Positions 25,354 to 34,959 of a stretch of DNA of 37,530 nucleotides are shown piece after piece. The stretch's first letter is position 1, and every line of letters starts with the position of its first letter. The position numbers were made by a program, and so were the translations under genes. A model generated the notes under the pieces. The model made no database searches. It was given only the letters and a program-made list of their open reading frames with translations, and was not told where the DNA came from. The stretch lies in contig NZ_JAERIT010000013.1 of assembly GCF_017979475.1 (NCBI RefSeq), positions 1-37,530 on the forward strand, given 5' to 3'. This stretch comes from Helicobacter pullorum NCTC 12824 (GTDB lineage Bacteria; Campylobacterota; Campylobacteria; Campylobacterales; Helicobacteraceae).

Positions 25354-26799
25354 TTAAAGATAGCGAATTTGTGTAATTAAATCAAGGGGGCTTAGAGAGA
25401 AATCTGCATTTTTTTTACAAAAATTGTTTGCACAAAGGCTGTGGGCTAAAGTTCCTTGAATGCAAGATTCTAAAGGAGAATAGCTTTGAGCCAAAAAGCC
25501 CCCAATCATCCCTGCTAAAACATCGCCACTCCCTCCTTTTGCAAGAGCATTACTCCCCAAAGGATTGATGAAAATTTCTCCATTTTTTGCAATAATGCTA
25601 TTAGCACCTTTTAAGATGAGCGTAATGTTGGGGTATTTTTGTGAAAATTCTAGTGCAAGAGAAATGCGATTCTTTTGGATTTCTTGAGTAGAAATTTCTT
25701 GATGACAAAGCGTTTTTAAAATCGTTTGAAATTCTTTTGGGTGCGGAGTTAGGATAAGATGTTTAAAATTTTGTGTGAGATTTTGAAAATCTTTGTGATA
25801 AAAAATATCTGCATCTAATAAAAGCGGAATTTCTTTGAAATTTTGGAGAGATTCCAAAGGCAATGGGGTTTCTTTGCCAAAGCCCATTCCCAGCAAAATA
25901 GCAGTTGTGTTTGATGGGATAAAGCAAGAGTGCATAATCTCATAAGGAAAGTTTGAAGGTGGAGTTTGACTAATGATACTAACTAGTCCCGCGCCTATTT
26001 TAAATCCGCTAAGGGCAGCTAAGATGCTAGCACCGCTTTTTTCGCCACCAAAAATACTTAAATGTCCAAAACTACCCTTATTGCAGTTTTGCAGCTTTCT
26101 TGTTGGGGCTTTGAAATCTTGAGATTCTAAAAGCCTAAAAGAAGAATCTGTGCTAAAAATTTGTTGGCTAATGCCAAGCTCTATGCAGTGGATTTCCCCT
26201 ACAAAATCCTTTGCTAAATCGCTAAAAAGTGCAGTTTTTAAAGCCCCCATTGTAAGGGTAAAATCTGCTTTGAAGGCAAATGCTTTATCATCTAAGATAC
26301 AAGGATTCCCGCTTTTGTCAATTCCACTTGGAATATCACAAGCAATTTTTGTTGCACAAGATTGATTGAGTAATGCAATAAGGGATTTTAATTCATCTGC
26401 AAGCTGCCCTTTAAATCCGATACCAAAGATTCCATCGATGATGAGATTGAATTGTGCAAGAGTGGAATTATCAAGGGTGGATAGAAATTCAATCTCGCAG
26501 CAAAGAGAGACTTTTTTTAGGCGTTCATATTGGAGTTGGCATAGGGAGCTTTTAATCCCTAGGGGCAAAAATATCCCCAAAGAGTATTTGCCAGCCAACA
26601 TTCTAGCCAACGCTAGACAATCTGCACCATTATCACCACTGCCGCAAACTAAAAGGATTTTGGAGTGCTTATCAAATTGAGAACAAATAAATTCTGCCAT
26701 ACCTCTAGCAGCATTTTCCATTAAAATTTCAGAAGGGAGTAAAAAATCTTGTGTTGCACGAGAATCAAGAATCTTAGTATCAAAAAATAAATTTTTCAT
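25354..26799 (-). CDS. nnr: Bifunctional NAD(P)HX epimerase/dehydratase
   Basis: The protein repairs hydrated NADH and NADPH. The N-terminal YjeF-type epimerase (about 1-205) has SEILMENAARGMAEFI, VCGSGDNGADCLALAR and DGIFGIGF. The C-terminal ATP- or ADP-dependent dehydratase (about 225-481) has GSFGHLSIFGGEKSGAS, ILTPHPKEF and the diagnostic NALAKGGSGDVLAGMIGGF. Length 481 is normal for the fused form. It begins the leftward run nnr-thiG-recO-yhbP-like and faces the lipoprotein gene across a 99-base divergent promoter region. Confidence 0.92.
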   Translation of the reverse strand: MKNLFFDTKILDSRATQDFLLPSEILMENAARGMAEFICSQFDKHSKILLVCGSGDNGADCLALARMLAGKYSLGIFLPLGIKSSLCQLQYERLKKVSLCCEIEFLSTLDNSTLAQFNLIIDGIFGIGFKGQLADELKSLIALLNQSCATKIACDIPSGIDKSGNPCILDDKAFAFKADFTLTMGALKTALFSDLAKDFVGEIHCIELGISQQIFSTDSSFRLLESQDFKAPTRKLQNCNKGSFGHLSIFGGEKSGASILAALSGFKIGAGLVSIISQTPPSNFPYEIMHSCFIPSNTTAILLGMGFGKETPLPLESLQNFKEIPLLLDADIFYHKDFQNLTQNFKHLILTPHPKEFQTILKTLCHQEISTQEIQKNRISLALEFSQKYPNITLILKGANSIIAKNGEIFINPLGSNALAKGGSGDVLAGMIGGFLAQSYSPLESCIQGTLAHSLCANNFCKKNADFSLSPLDLITQIRYL

Positions 26800-26861
26800 T
26801 TTCTACCTTAAGCAAAATTGATAGTTTGGGATTAAAATTTATTTGCAATCTTAACAAAATA

Positions 26862-26870
26862 TGCTATAAA
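26862..26870 (+). promoter_or_regulatory. Extended -10 promoter for the lipoprotein
   Basis: TGCTATAAA is a TGn extended -10 close to consensus. Transcription would start about 22 bases before the ATG, and AAGAG in the leader is a fair ribosome site. A matching leftward box for nnr was not clear. Confidence 0.45.
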
Positions 26871-26898
26871 TCCAAAATTAATTTTTAAGAGTGAATGG

Positions 26899-27306
26899 AT
26901 GGGTTATAGGATAATTGTTTTATGCTTGATAGTTTTTTTGGGCTGTGAAAAACCATTAGAAAATAAAGAATCTAATAACACCAAAGAAACACAAAGTTTT
27001 ATTCCTAATGCTAATTCTTTGAGCGACGATAAAGAGAAAATAGAAACTCCAAAAAAAAGTGCATTAAAACAACACATAGAGAATCTAAGTGAGCAGTTGC
27101 GTCAAAAAAATTTGGATAATTTGCAAATGCAACACAATGGCACAAAGGAACATATTAAGCATTTTGAGGAATTTTACAACCGCAAAGATTTACCAAAAGA
27201 CAAAAGCCAAAAAGGGCAAAATTCATACCAAAATCTTAATAAGGCTTATGAGTTGCAATTACAACAAATGGAAAAATTACAACAAAAGAATGATGAAATT
27301 TGGTAG
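26899..27306 (+). CDS. Small lipoprotein with helical C-terminus
   Basis: A short signal peptide ends in a lipobox, VFLGCEK, so Cys17 should carry lipid. The mature part begins with a disordered, Asn/Ser/Lys-rich linker, then a helical, Gln- and Lys-rich stretch (about 53-70, 105-133, e.g. LNKAYELQLQQMEKLQQK) that may form a coiled coil. The residue after Cys is Glu, not Asp, so outer-membrane sorting is possible. The family is not recognised. It has its own promoter and a small hairpin after it, so it is probably monocistronic. Confidence 0.72.
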   Translation: MGYRIIVLCLIVFLGCEKPLENKESNNTKETQSFIPNANSLSDDKEKIETPKKSALKQHIENLSEQLRQKNLDNLQMQHNGTKEHIKHFEEFYNRKDLPKDKSQKGQNSYQNLNKAYELQLQQMEKLQQKNDEIW

Positions 27307-27321
27307 ATTCCTCAAATTCTT

Positions 27322-28099
<778 letters not shown>

Positions 28100-28113
28100 T
28101 TAAAGGATAGAGA

Positions 28114-28332
28114 ATGAGAACAGAACAAATCGCTTCTAAGGCTTTAGAAAAAGTAAATTTTGATAGATATTTATTATCTAATATTCTTTTTGCAAGAATT
28201 GATGAGCTAAGTAGGGGTGCAAAACCACTTGTCAATAAAAATGTCAAGACAGATAAGCTTGCCGATATTGCATTGCTAGAAGTAGCCGAGGGGAAAATCG
28301 GATTAGAAAAAGTGGAGGATTTGCAAGGCTAA
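28114..28332 (+). CDS. rpoZ: RNA polymerase omega subunit
   Basis: The 72-residue protein begins MRTEQIASKALEKVNFDRYL and holds LFARIDELSRGAKPLV, the typical omega pattern. It helps fold beta prime and, in many bacteria, is part of a ppGpp site on RNA polymerase. AAAGGA precedes the start. Its place between pyrH and spoT, the ppGpp synthetase, is the same as in H. pylori. Confidence 0.9.
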   Translation: MRTEQIASKALEKVNFDRYLLSNILFARIDELSRGAKPLVNKNVKTDKLADIALLEVAEGKIGLEKVEDLQG

Positions 28333-28348
28333 GAATCTTTTAGATTCT
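28332..28348 (+). terminator. Hairpin between rpoZ and spoT
   Basis: AGAATCT and AGATTCT pair around TTT; the left arm begins at the stop codon of rpoZ. No U-run follows, so it may lower spoT expression or stabilise the upstream message. Same inverted pair as after rnj. Confidence 0.35.
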
Positions 28349-28370
28349 ATGTGATTGTTTAGGGTAGAAT

Positions 28371-30518
28371 GTGAAGTTTTTAGACAAAGTTGCTGCAATT
28401 AATAGTCCGCAAAAAGCCACAGAATTGCTTTATAGTATGGTGGAGATAACACCAAATATAGAAGCAGCCATTGCTTTTGCTACACAAGCACACAAAGAGC
28501 AAAAAAGACGCAGTGGAGAGCCTTATATCGTGCATCCATTGCTTGTTTCTTGCATTGTAGCCCATTTTGGTGGCGATGAAGTAATGGTGTGTGCAGCACT
28601 TTTGCATGATGTGGTAGAAGATACGCAATACACGCTTGATGAAGTAAGAAGAGATTATGGCGATGATGTTGCTTCTTTGGTAGATGGATTAACCAAAATC
28701 GTTGCCATTAGAGCAGAGGAATTGCCCGCTTCACATTCTAATGAGAAGCTTGTTGTAGCGGCTTTGAGTTTCCGAAAGATGTTAATTACTTCAGTAAAAG
28801 ATGTGCGGGTTTTGGTAGTCAAATTGTGCGATAGATTGCATAATATGCTAACACTTGGTGCCTTGCCTCCAAATAAACAACGCAGAATCTCTGAAGAAAC
28901 TTTGGTAGTTTATGCTCCAATTGCACATAGACTAGGAATCTCAAGCTTAAAAAATGAGCTAGAAGATAGAAGTTTTTTTTATATTTTTCCACAAGATTAC
29001 CGCAAAATAGAAGATTATTTTTTAAACCATAAGCAAACAATTCAATTAAAACTTAATGCGTTTATGCAAAAGGTCAAAAAAAGCCTTATCCAAAGTGGTG
29101 TGCCAGAGGGAGATTTCCATTTAGAAAGCCGAGTGAAGCGGCATTATTCAATTTATCTCAAAATGCAACGCAAAGGCATTTCTATCGAAGAAGTTTTGGA
29201 TTTGCTTGCTATTAGAGTGATTGTTAAAAATGATTTGGATTGTTATAAAGTGCTTGGAATTTTGCACTTGCGTTTTAAGCCTATTATGTCGCGGTTTAAA
29301 GATTATATTGCCTTGCCAAAAGAAAATGGCTATCAGACAATCCATAGCACCCTTTTTGATGATTCGGCTATTTTTGAAGTGCAAATCCGCACAGAAGATA
29401 TGCACAGAAGTGCAGAGTATGGAATTGCTGCACATTGGAAGTATAAAATCGGTGGCAATAGTGGTCCGAGCCTTGATTGGCTCAATAAATTACAATTTCA
29501 AAATAATTCAGTAGAAGAGTTTTATGAACTTGTAAAAAACGATCTTTATCGGGAAGATATTGTTGTTTTTTCACCCGATGGGGATAATTATTCTTTGCCC
29601 ATTGGTGCGGTGGTGTTGGATTTTGCTTATGCGGTGCATACAGAAGTGGGGAATCGCGCAAAAGAAGCTTATGTGAATAATCAAAAAACTTCTCTACTAA
29701 CCACTCTAAAAAGTGGTGATATTGTAAAAATCATCACTGCAAAAGAGACGATTTTGCGTTGTTCGTGGATAGATGCAGTCAAAACTTCAAGAGCCAAAAG
29801 TCAAATTAAAATGAATTGTGCTTCAAGGATTAAAGAAATTGAGAAAAAAAGTGCGATTAATATCATTGCGACTATTTTTGAAAAAAGTGCAGAAGAAATC
29901 GAAATGTTTGTAAAAGAAAATGGACTAGAAGAATCCATTTACAAAGCAACAACCGATATTGCTTTTTTGAAAGATATTAAAAATCGGATTAAAAATTATT
30001 ATAAACAAAAAGCGGGATTTCTAACGCAAATTAAAATCCGAATTTTAAAACTCAAAGAATTGTATTTTGATAATTTAGTCATTCAAACTAACCACACAAT
30101 CAATCAAGCTGTTTTTGATTATTGCTGCCACCCCAAATTTGGAGATTCTATTATTGCATTTAAAAGTGGTTCTAAAGCATTTGTGCATCATAAGCTTTGT
30201 GATAGGGCGTATTTGGAGATTCAAAAAGGTGTAAAAATGCTTTATGTAAATTGGCTTGGCGATAGATTGCAGACTTATAAACTTATCGTTGCTTTGGAGA
30301 ATCAAAGAGGAGTTTTGGCAAATTTCTTGCAATTTTTGGCAAAATGCGATATTAATGTGCTAGGTGTCGAGCTTGGTTCTCAAAAAAGCACTTATGCAAC
30401 CCATTGTGAGGTGCGTTTTGAAACACATATTTCAGATGTGAAGGAGCTTAGAGCATTGCTTGGAAATAATTATAAAATCATTGATATTAGCGCTTTTAAA
30501 GACGCATATGCAAATTAA
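28371..30518 (+). CDS. spoT: Bifunctional (p)ppGpp synthetase/hydrolase
   Basis: The sole long RSH enzyme of Helicobacter both makes and breaks (p)ppGpp. The hydrolase HD domain is intact: H55 and H79-D80 with E83-D84 (LLHDVVEDT). The synthetase part includes RFKDYIALPKENGYQTIHST and EVQIRTEDMHRSAEYGIAAH. A TGS domain follows near 400-460 (VFSPDGDNYSLPIGAVVLDF), then a helical region, a Cys/His-bearing zone (FDYCCHPKFGDS) and a C-terminal ACT domain (about 640-715). Start is GTG after AGGG. Two positions upstream ATG reads into TGA and cannot be used. Confidence 0.93.
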   Translation: MKFLDKVAAINSPQKATELLYSMVEITPNIEAAIAFATQAHKEQKRRSGEPYIVHPLLVSCIVAHFGGDEVMVCAALLHDVVEDTQYTLDEVRRDYGDDVASLVDGLTKIVAIRAEELPASHSNEKLVVAALSFRKMLITSVKDVRVLVVKLCDRLHNMLTLGALPPNKQRRISEETLVVYAPIAHRLGISSLKNELEDRSFFYIFPQDYRKIEDYFLNHKQTIQLKLNAFMQKVKKSLIQSGVPEGDFHLESRVKRHYSIYLKMQRKGISIEEVLDLLAIRVIVKNDLDCYKVLGILHLRFKPIMSRFKDYIALPKENGYQTIHSTLFDDSAIFEVQIRTEDMHRSAEYGIAAHWKYKIGGNSGPSLDWLNKLQFQNNSVEEFYELVKNDLYREDIVVFSPDGDNYSLPIGAVVLDFAYAVHTEVGNRAKEAYVNNQKTSLLTTLKSGDIVKIITAKETILRCSWIDAVKTSRAKSQIKMNCASRIKEIEKKSAINIIATIFEKSAEEIEMFVKENGLEESIYKATTDIAFLKDIKNRIKNYYKQKAGFLTQIKIRILKLKELYFDNLVIQTNHTINQAVFDYCCHPKFGDSIIAFKSGSKAFVHHKLCDRAYLEIQKGVKMLYVNWLGDRLQTYKLIVALENQRGVLANFLQFLAKCDINVLGVELGSQKSTYATHCEVRFETHISDVKELRALLGNNYKIIDISAFKDAYAN

Positions 30519-30527
30519 GGAGAATAG

Positions 30528-31742
30528 ATGAGTGTAGAAAAGCAAATAGAGTTGGCTTTAGAAGAAATCCAAAGAGGAACACAAGAAATTATAGGTTTGG
30601 ATTATATTAAAAAGTTAGTAAGCGATTATTTCAAAGAAGGAAAAACCTTCAAAGTCAAAGCGGGATTTGATCCAACTGCACCAGATTTGCATTTGGGACA
30701 TACAGTGCTTTTGCAAAAACTAGCTACCTTTCAAAAATATGGAGGTAGGGTTTATTTTCTAATCGGTGATTTTACAGGGATGATTGGTGATCCATCAGGC
30801 AAAAGTGAGACAAGAAAACCATTGAGCAAAGAGCAAGTTTTGGCTAATGCGAAGACTTATCAAGAGCAAGTTACAAAGGTATTGGATTCTTCTAAAATGG
30901 AGATTGTGTTTAATTCAAAATGGCTTGATGAGCTTGGAACGCGTGGAATGATTGAGCTTTCTGCCAAATTTTCAGTCGCAAGAATGCTTGAGAGAGATGA
31001 TTTTGAGAAACGGTTTAAAGCACAAAGTCCTATTAGCATTGTAGAGTTTTTTTATCCTTTGTTGCAGGGGTATGATTCTGTGGCTTTGGATTGTGATATT
31101 GAATGCGGAGGGACAGATCAGAAGTTTAATTTGCTAATGGGTAGGCATCTACAAAGAGCTTATGGTATGTCCAAAGAACAATCAGTAGTAATGGTGCCTT
31201 TATTAGAGGGCTTAGATGGCGTCAATAAAATGAGTAAAAGTTTGGGTAATTATGTGGGAATTACACAAGAACCAAAAGAAATGTTTGGGCGATTATTGAG
31301 TATTTCTGATAGTTTGATGTGGCGTTATTATGAGCTTTTGAGCACCAAAAGTTTGCAAGAAATTGCAGAGCTTAAAGAGGGGGTAGAAAAGGGAAGTTTG
31401 CACCCAAAAGCAGTCAAAGAAAACCTAGCCTTAGAAATCATTACTCGCTATTACAATAAAGAAAGTGCAGAAGCTGCAAGAGAGGAATTTATCAAGGTTT
31501 TTAGCAAAGATGAATTGCCAAGTGATATGCCAACTTTTGAAAAAAATGCTGGAATCTGGATTGCACAATTGATGAATGAATGTGCCTTAAGCACTTCTAG
31601 CTCGGAAGCTTTGCGGCTCATTAAACAAGGTGGAGTAAAAATCAATGGCGAAAGATTAACTGATACAAAGCTAAATTTAGAAGCTGGAGAATATGTTATA
31701 CAAGCTGGGAAGCGTAAATTTGCGCGTATATTGATTAAATAA
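30528..31742 (+). CDS. tyrS: Tyrosyl-tRNA synthetase
   Basis: A class I synthetase of 404 residues, of the TyrZ/long bacterial type. The ATP signature is HLGH at 55-58 ([13 protein letters not shown]) and the second is KMSKS at 234-238 in [14 protein letters not shown]-terminal S4 RNA-binding domain (about 340-404, [20 protein letters not shown]) grips the tRNA. AAGGAG lies six bases before the ATG, 9 bases after spoT. Confidence 0.95.
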   Translation: MSVEKQIELALEEIQRGTQEIIGLDYIKKLVSDYFKEGKTFKVKAGFDPTAPDLHLGHTVLLQKLATFQKYGGRVYFLIGDFTGMIGDPSGKSETRKPLSKEQVLANAKTYQEQVTKVLDSSKMEIVFNSKWLDELGTRGMIELSAKFSVARMLERDDFEKRFKAQSPISIVEFFYPLLQGYDSVALDCDIECGGTDQKFNLLMGRHLQRAYGMSKEQSVVMVPLLEGLDGVNKMSKSLGNYVGITQEPKEMFGRLLSISDSLMWRYYELLSTKSLQEIAELKEGVEKGSLHPKAVKENLALEIITRYYNKESAEAAREEFIKVFSKDELPSDMPTFEKNAGIWIAQLMNECALSTSSSEALRLIKQGGVKINGERLTDTKLNLEAGEYVIQAGKRKFARILIK

Positions 31743-31754
31743 AAAAGGGAAATT

Positions 31755-32849
31755 ATGCCATATAAATTAGAATTAAAACCTCTCAAAATAGGAAAATACA
31801 CAATACCTCTCCCGATTTTTCAAGGTGGAATGGGAGTTGGGATTAGCTGGGATAATCTAGCGGGAAATGTCTCCAAAAATGGTGCATTAGGGATAATTTC
31901 TTGTGTTGGGACTGGATATTATAAAAATAGTGCTTTTGTCCAAAGAGTGATAAAAAATCGCCCTTTTGATACGATTAATTTCTATTCCAAAGAATCTTTG
32001 TTAGAAATTTTTAAAAATGCAAGAAAAATCTGCGGAGAAAATCCTCTTGGTGCAAATATTTTGTATGCTATTAATGAGTATGGGAGAGTTGTCCGTGATG
32101 CGTGTGAGGCAGGGGCAAATATGATTATCACGGGTGCAGGATTGCCTACAAATATGCCCGAATTTACAAGTAATTTCCCAAATGTCGCACTTATTCCCAT
32201 TGTTTCATCGGCAAAGGCTTTAAAAATACTTTGCAAGCGTTGGGAGGGAAGATACAAAAGAATGCCCGATGCGGTTATTGTAGAGGGTCCTTTGAGTGGA
32301 GGACATCAAGGGGTGAGTTATGAGGATTGTTTCAAGCCAGAATACCAGCTAGAGAGTATTGTCCCTGAAGTTTTAGAAGAAAGCAAAAAGTGGGGAGAGA
32401 TTCCTATTATCGCAGCAGGTGGGATTTGGGATAGAGCAGATATTGACAAAATGATAAAGTTAGGGGCAAGTGGTGTGCAAATGGGAACTCGATTCTTGGG
32501 GGCTAGTGAATGTGATGCAAGGTATTATAATGAGCTAATGCCAAAAATCAAAAAAGAAGATATAGAGTTGATTAAATCCCCAGTGGGTTATCCTGCAAGG
32601 GCGATTGTTACCGGCGTGATTAGGGAATTACGCGAGGGGAGAAAACCAAAAATCGCTTGTATTAGTAATTGTGTCGCACCTTGCCATAGAGGCGAGGAGG
32701 CAAAAAAGGTAGGATATTGCATCGCAGATGGTTTGGGCGATGGGTATTTAGGAGATCCTATCAAAGGCTTATACTTTACAGGTGCAAATGGTTATAGGAT
32801 TGAAAAAATCCAAAGCGTTAAAGAAATCCTTGATGAACTAACCAAATGA
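31755..32849 (+). CDS. FMN-dependent nitronate monooxygenase/FabK-like oxidoreductase
   Basis: The 364-residue protein has a TIM-barrel of the nitronate monooxygenase (2-nitropropane dioxygenase) family. Seen are FQGGMGVGISWDNLA at the start, GPLSGGHQGVSYEDC with the active-site His, PIIAAGGIWDRADIDKMIKL and GASGVQMGTRFLG for the flavin phosphate. The C-terminal part has a cysteine set, ACISNCVAPCHRGEE, with GYC later, which is unusual for the family and might bind metal. The real substrate in Helicobacter is unknown. The stop overlaps amiA by four bases. Confidence 0.82.
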   Translation: MPYKLELKPLKIGKYTIPLPIFQGGMGVGISWDNLAGNVSKNGALGIISCVGTGYYKNSAFVQRVIKNRPFDTINFYSKESLLEIFKNARKICGENPLGANILYAINEYGRVVRDACEAGANMIITGAGLPTNMPEFTSNFPNVALIPIVSSAKALKILCKRWEGRYKRMPDAVIVEGPLSGGHQGVSYEDCFKPEYQLESIVPEVLEESKKWGEIPIIAAGGIWDRADIDKMIKLGASGVQMGTRFLGASECDARYYNELMPKIKKEDIELIKSPVGYPARAIVTGVIRELREGRKPKIACISNCVAPCHRGEEAKKVGYCIADGLGDGYLGDPIKGLYFTGANGYRIEKIQSVKEILDELTK

Positions 32850-33937
32850 TGAGATTTGTTGTTGTAGTTTGCTTTTTTTGTAGTTTGTTGATGGGGGGAG
32901 GTTTGGAAATACTCTCTATCAAACAAACGCAAAATGGAATTACTTTGAGATTCAATCAAACAATCACTAAAAATCACTTCAAAAAGTTTGTATTAGAAAA
33001 TAAACAAGAATTGCGTTATGTGTATGATATACAAGCCTCTCTTATGGGGAGTGCAAAATCATTTGAAATACAAGGGACAAAAATCAAAATCGCACAAAAT
33101 TCCCCCACCAAAGTGCGTTTGGTGATACAAACGCCCAAAAAACTTGAAATAGCCCTAGCAGTCTCGCAAAAACAAGCAAGTTTTACTTTTCCAAATACAA
33201 ATAACATTTCTATCCCTATGCTTTTTGGCAAAGATACTTCCAAAAATTCAAAAATCAATACAAACGACAAAATTATCGTAATAGATCCCGGACATGGTGG
33301 CAAAGATTGTGGTGCAGTGGGTGTCAATAAAACTTGTGAAAAAAATGTAGTTTTAAAGATTGGATTGTATTTGAGGGACAATCTCAAAGAGAGAGGATAC
33401 AAAGTCTATATGACACGCAGTAGTGATAAATTTGTAGGCTTGCGAGATAGGACGAAGTTTGCCAACAATAAAAATGCAGATTTATTTATTTCAATCCATG
33501 CTAATGCTATTATGGACAACAAAGATGAGCTAGAAGGGGTAGAGAGTTATTTTCTCTCCACAGCAAGGAGCGAGAGGGCAAAGAAAGTCGCAGCTTTGGA
33601 AAACAAAGATGATATTGAAGCGATGAATTATTTTTCTAAACAATCTTTTTTAAATACGCTAAACACCCAAAGGATCATCGCTTCTAATCGTTTAGCAATT
33701 GATATTCAATATGGAATGTTAAGCTCTCTAAGGAAAGAATATAAAATTGTCGATGGCGGTGTGAGGGAAGGTCCTTTTTGGGTTTTAGCAGGGGCGGTAA
33801 TGCCATCAGTTTTGTTAGAAGTGGGATATATCACACACCCCAAAGAGGGCAAAAGACTCTCACAAACCAAATTCCAAAAAAACATTGCCAAGGGAATTGC
33901 CGATGGCGTTGATAGTTATTTTATTAGAAATCCATAA
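32846..33937 (+). CDS. amiA: N-acetylmuramoyl-L-alanine amidase
   Basis: This periplasmic amidase cuts peptide side chains from murein during cell separation; in H. pylori AmiA also drives the coccoid change. Signal peptide: MMRFVVVVCFFCSLLMGGG, cut near 19. An AMIN-like beta domain (about 20-130) precedes the Amidase_3 domain: VIDPGHGGKDCGAVG (Zn His near 150), TRSSDKFVGLRDRTKFAN, SIHANAI and the catalytic LLEVGYITHP near 330. At 363 residues it is shorter than H. pylori AmiA. The signal region contains G6, too short for a strong slip site. ATGA overlap with the previous gene. Confidence 0.9.
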   Translation: MMRFVVVVCFFCSLLMGGGLEILSIKQTQNGITLRFNQTITKNHFKKFVLENKQELRYVYDIQASLMGSAKSFEIQGTKIKIAQNSPTKVRLVIQTPKKLEIALAVSQKQASFTFPNTNNISIPMLFGKDTSKNSKINTNDKIIVIDPGHGGKDCGAVGVNKTCEKNVVLKIGLYLRDNLKERGYKVYMTRSSDKFVGLRDRTKFANNKNADLFISIHANAIMDNKDELEGVESYFLSTARSERAKKVAALENKDDIEAMNYFSKQSFLNTLNTQRIIASNRLAIDIQYGMLSSLRKEYKIVDGGVREGPFWVLAGAVMPSVLLEVGYITHPKEGKRLSQTKFQKNIAKGIADGVDSYFIRNP

Positions 33938-33946
33938 GGAAATAAA

Positions 33947-34792
33947 TTGAAAAAAATCACTTTACCACATTTAGTTTTTTCATCTTTGTATTTTATATTG
34001 GCATTTTTTACGATTCTAACTTTATTTTTAAGTGGAGTTGTGAATGATTTCAAGCAAATGTTTCGATTAGTAACACAGCCATTTGGAATCTATTTTTGCA
34101 CAGGGGTTACCTTTTTGCTCTGTGGAGTGATAGTGAGTGTTTTTAATATGGTGAGGATTTATTCTAGCCATTTACCCAAATTATATAGTGCGATGATTTT
34201 TGTCGCATTGTGTGTTTTTGGCACTTTTTTGTATTATGAACTTTTTGTGTTGCAAAGAACCTATTATGATATTTTTTCGCTAGAGGATTCTTTGAAATTT
34301 GCGACAAATGAGAATGCTTTTGATAAGAGCTTTTACCAAATGGTAATGGATTATAGTTTTTATTTGTTTTTTGTGGTTTTTCCCTTTATTATTTACTTTT
34401 TCAAACTCAACTTTGACAAAAGCACCAAAATAGGCAAAATTTTGCAATTAATGCAACCAAATATTAATGTAATGATTGTAACTTTGTTTGGTTTTGCTAT
34501 TACTTCCCCTATGAAATCCACAGCGGATTATATTGATTTTGCTTTGTTGATAGTAGGGTTATTGATGGTTGGGTTTCTTTGTTTGAAGCGAAAATATCTC
34601 ATTGGATTCTATGAATTTTTAAATCTTTTGCTTTTGCTTGTGAATTGTTTGATTATCTTTTGTTTTTCTTATTTTTTCGTAGATGGAGAATCTTATTTTG
34701 AAGTGCGAAAAGCCTTTTATTTCTTAGCCCTTTTTGGTTGGTGTAATATCTGGATGATGAAGCTAATCATCAAGCCTAATTATAAAGATTAA
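33947..34792 (+). CDS. Multi-pass inner-membrane protein, unknown
   Basis: The 281 residues hold about eight hydrophobic helices, separated by short loops; one larger loop (about 100-125, YDIFSLEDSLKFATNENAFD) probably faces the periplasm. I do not recognise a family or catalytic motif. Start is TTG, with AAGGA six bases before it, 9 bases after amiA, so it is the last gene of this operon. No strong terminator follows before the exoprotein gene. A role in the envelope is only suggested by position. Confidence 0.7.
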   Translation: MKKITLPHLVFSSLYFILAFFTILTLFLSGVVNDFKQMFRLVTQPFGIYFCTGVTFLLCGVIVSVFNMVRIYSSHLPKLYSAMIFVALCVFGTFLYYELFVLQRTYYDIFSLEDSLKFATNENAFDKSFYQMVMDYSFYLFFVVFPFIIYFFKLNFDKSTKIGKILQLMQPNINVMIVTLFGFAITSPMKSTADYIDFALLIVGLLMVGFLCLKRKYLIGFYEFLNLLLLLVNCLIIFCFSYFFVDGESYFEVRKAFYFLALFGWCNIWMMKLIIKPNYKD

Positions 34793-34830
34793 ATTATTAT
34801 TTAACTTTTACTAAATCATTTATATAATTT

Positions 34831-34886
34831 TGTTATAATTATTTTATTTTTATTTCATCAATTTTATCTCAATTTAGTAGTATAAT
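34831..34886 (+). promoter_or_regulatory. Two -10 boxes upstream of the exoprotein gene
   Basis: TGTTATAAT at 34831-34839 is a TGn extended -10 with a perfect hexamer, and a second exact TATAAT is at 34881-34886. Leaders would be about 114 and 67 bases. A further TATAAT at 34823-34828 overlaps the spacer of the first. Which is used cannot be told. Confidence 0.5.
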
Positions 34887-34896
34887 TCTCTTTATG

Positions 34897-34935
34897 AATT
34901 TATAAATAAAAAGACTTTTCTTTATTTTATAAATT
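34897..34935 (+). promoter_or_regulatory. Leader hairpin before the exoprotein gene
   Basis: AATTTATAAATAAA pairs with TTTATTTTATAAATT, giving 14 pairs with one bulged base and a 10-base loop (AAGACTTTTC). It lies in the leader between both promoter boxes and the ribosome site AAAGGAGAT. Being all A-T, it is temperature-sensitive in principle. Confidence 0.45.
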
Positions 34936-34959
34936 TAAATATCTTATAAAGGAGATAAA

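Noticed and set aside
32889-32900. Run of six G in the amiA signal peptide as a phase switch
   Set aside because: Six G is too short for frequent slippage. The frame is intact and the gene is probably needed for cell separation.
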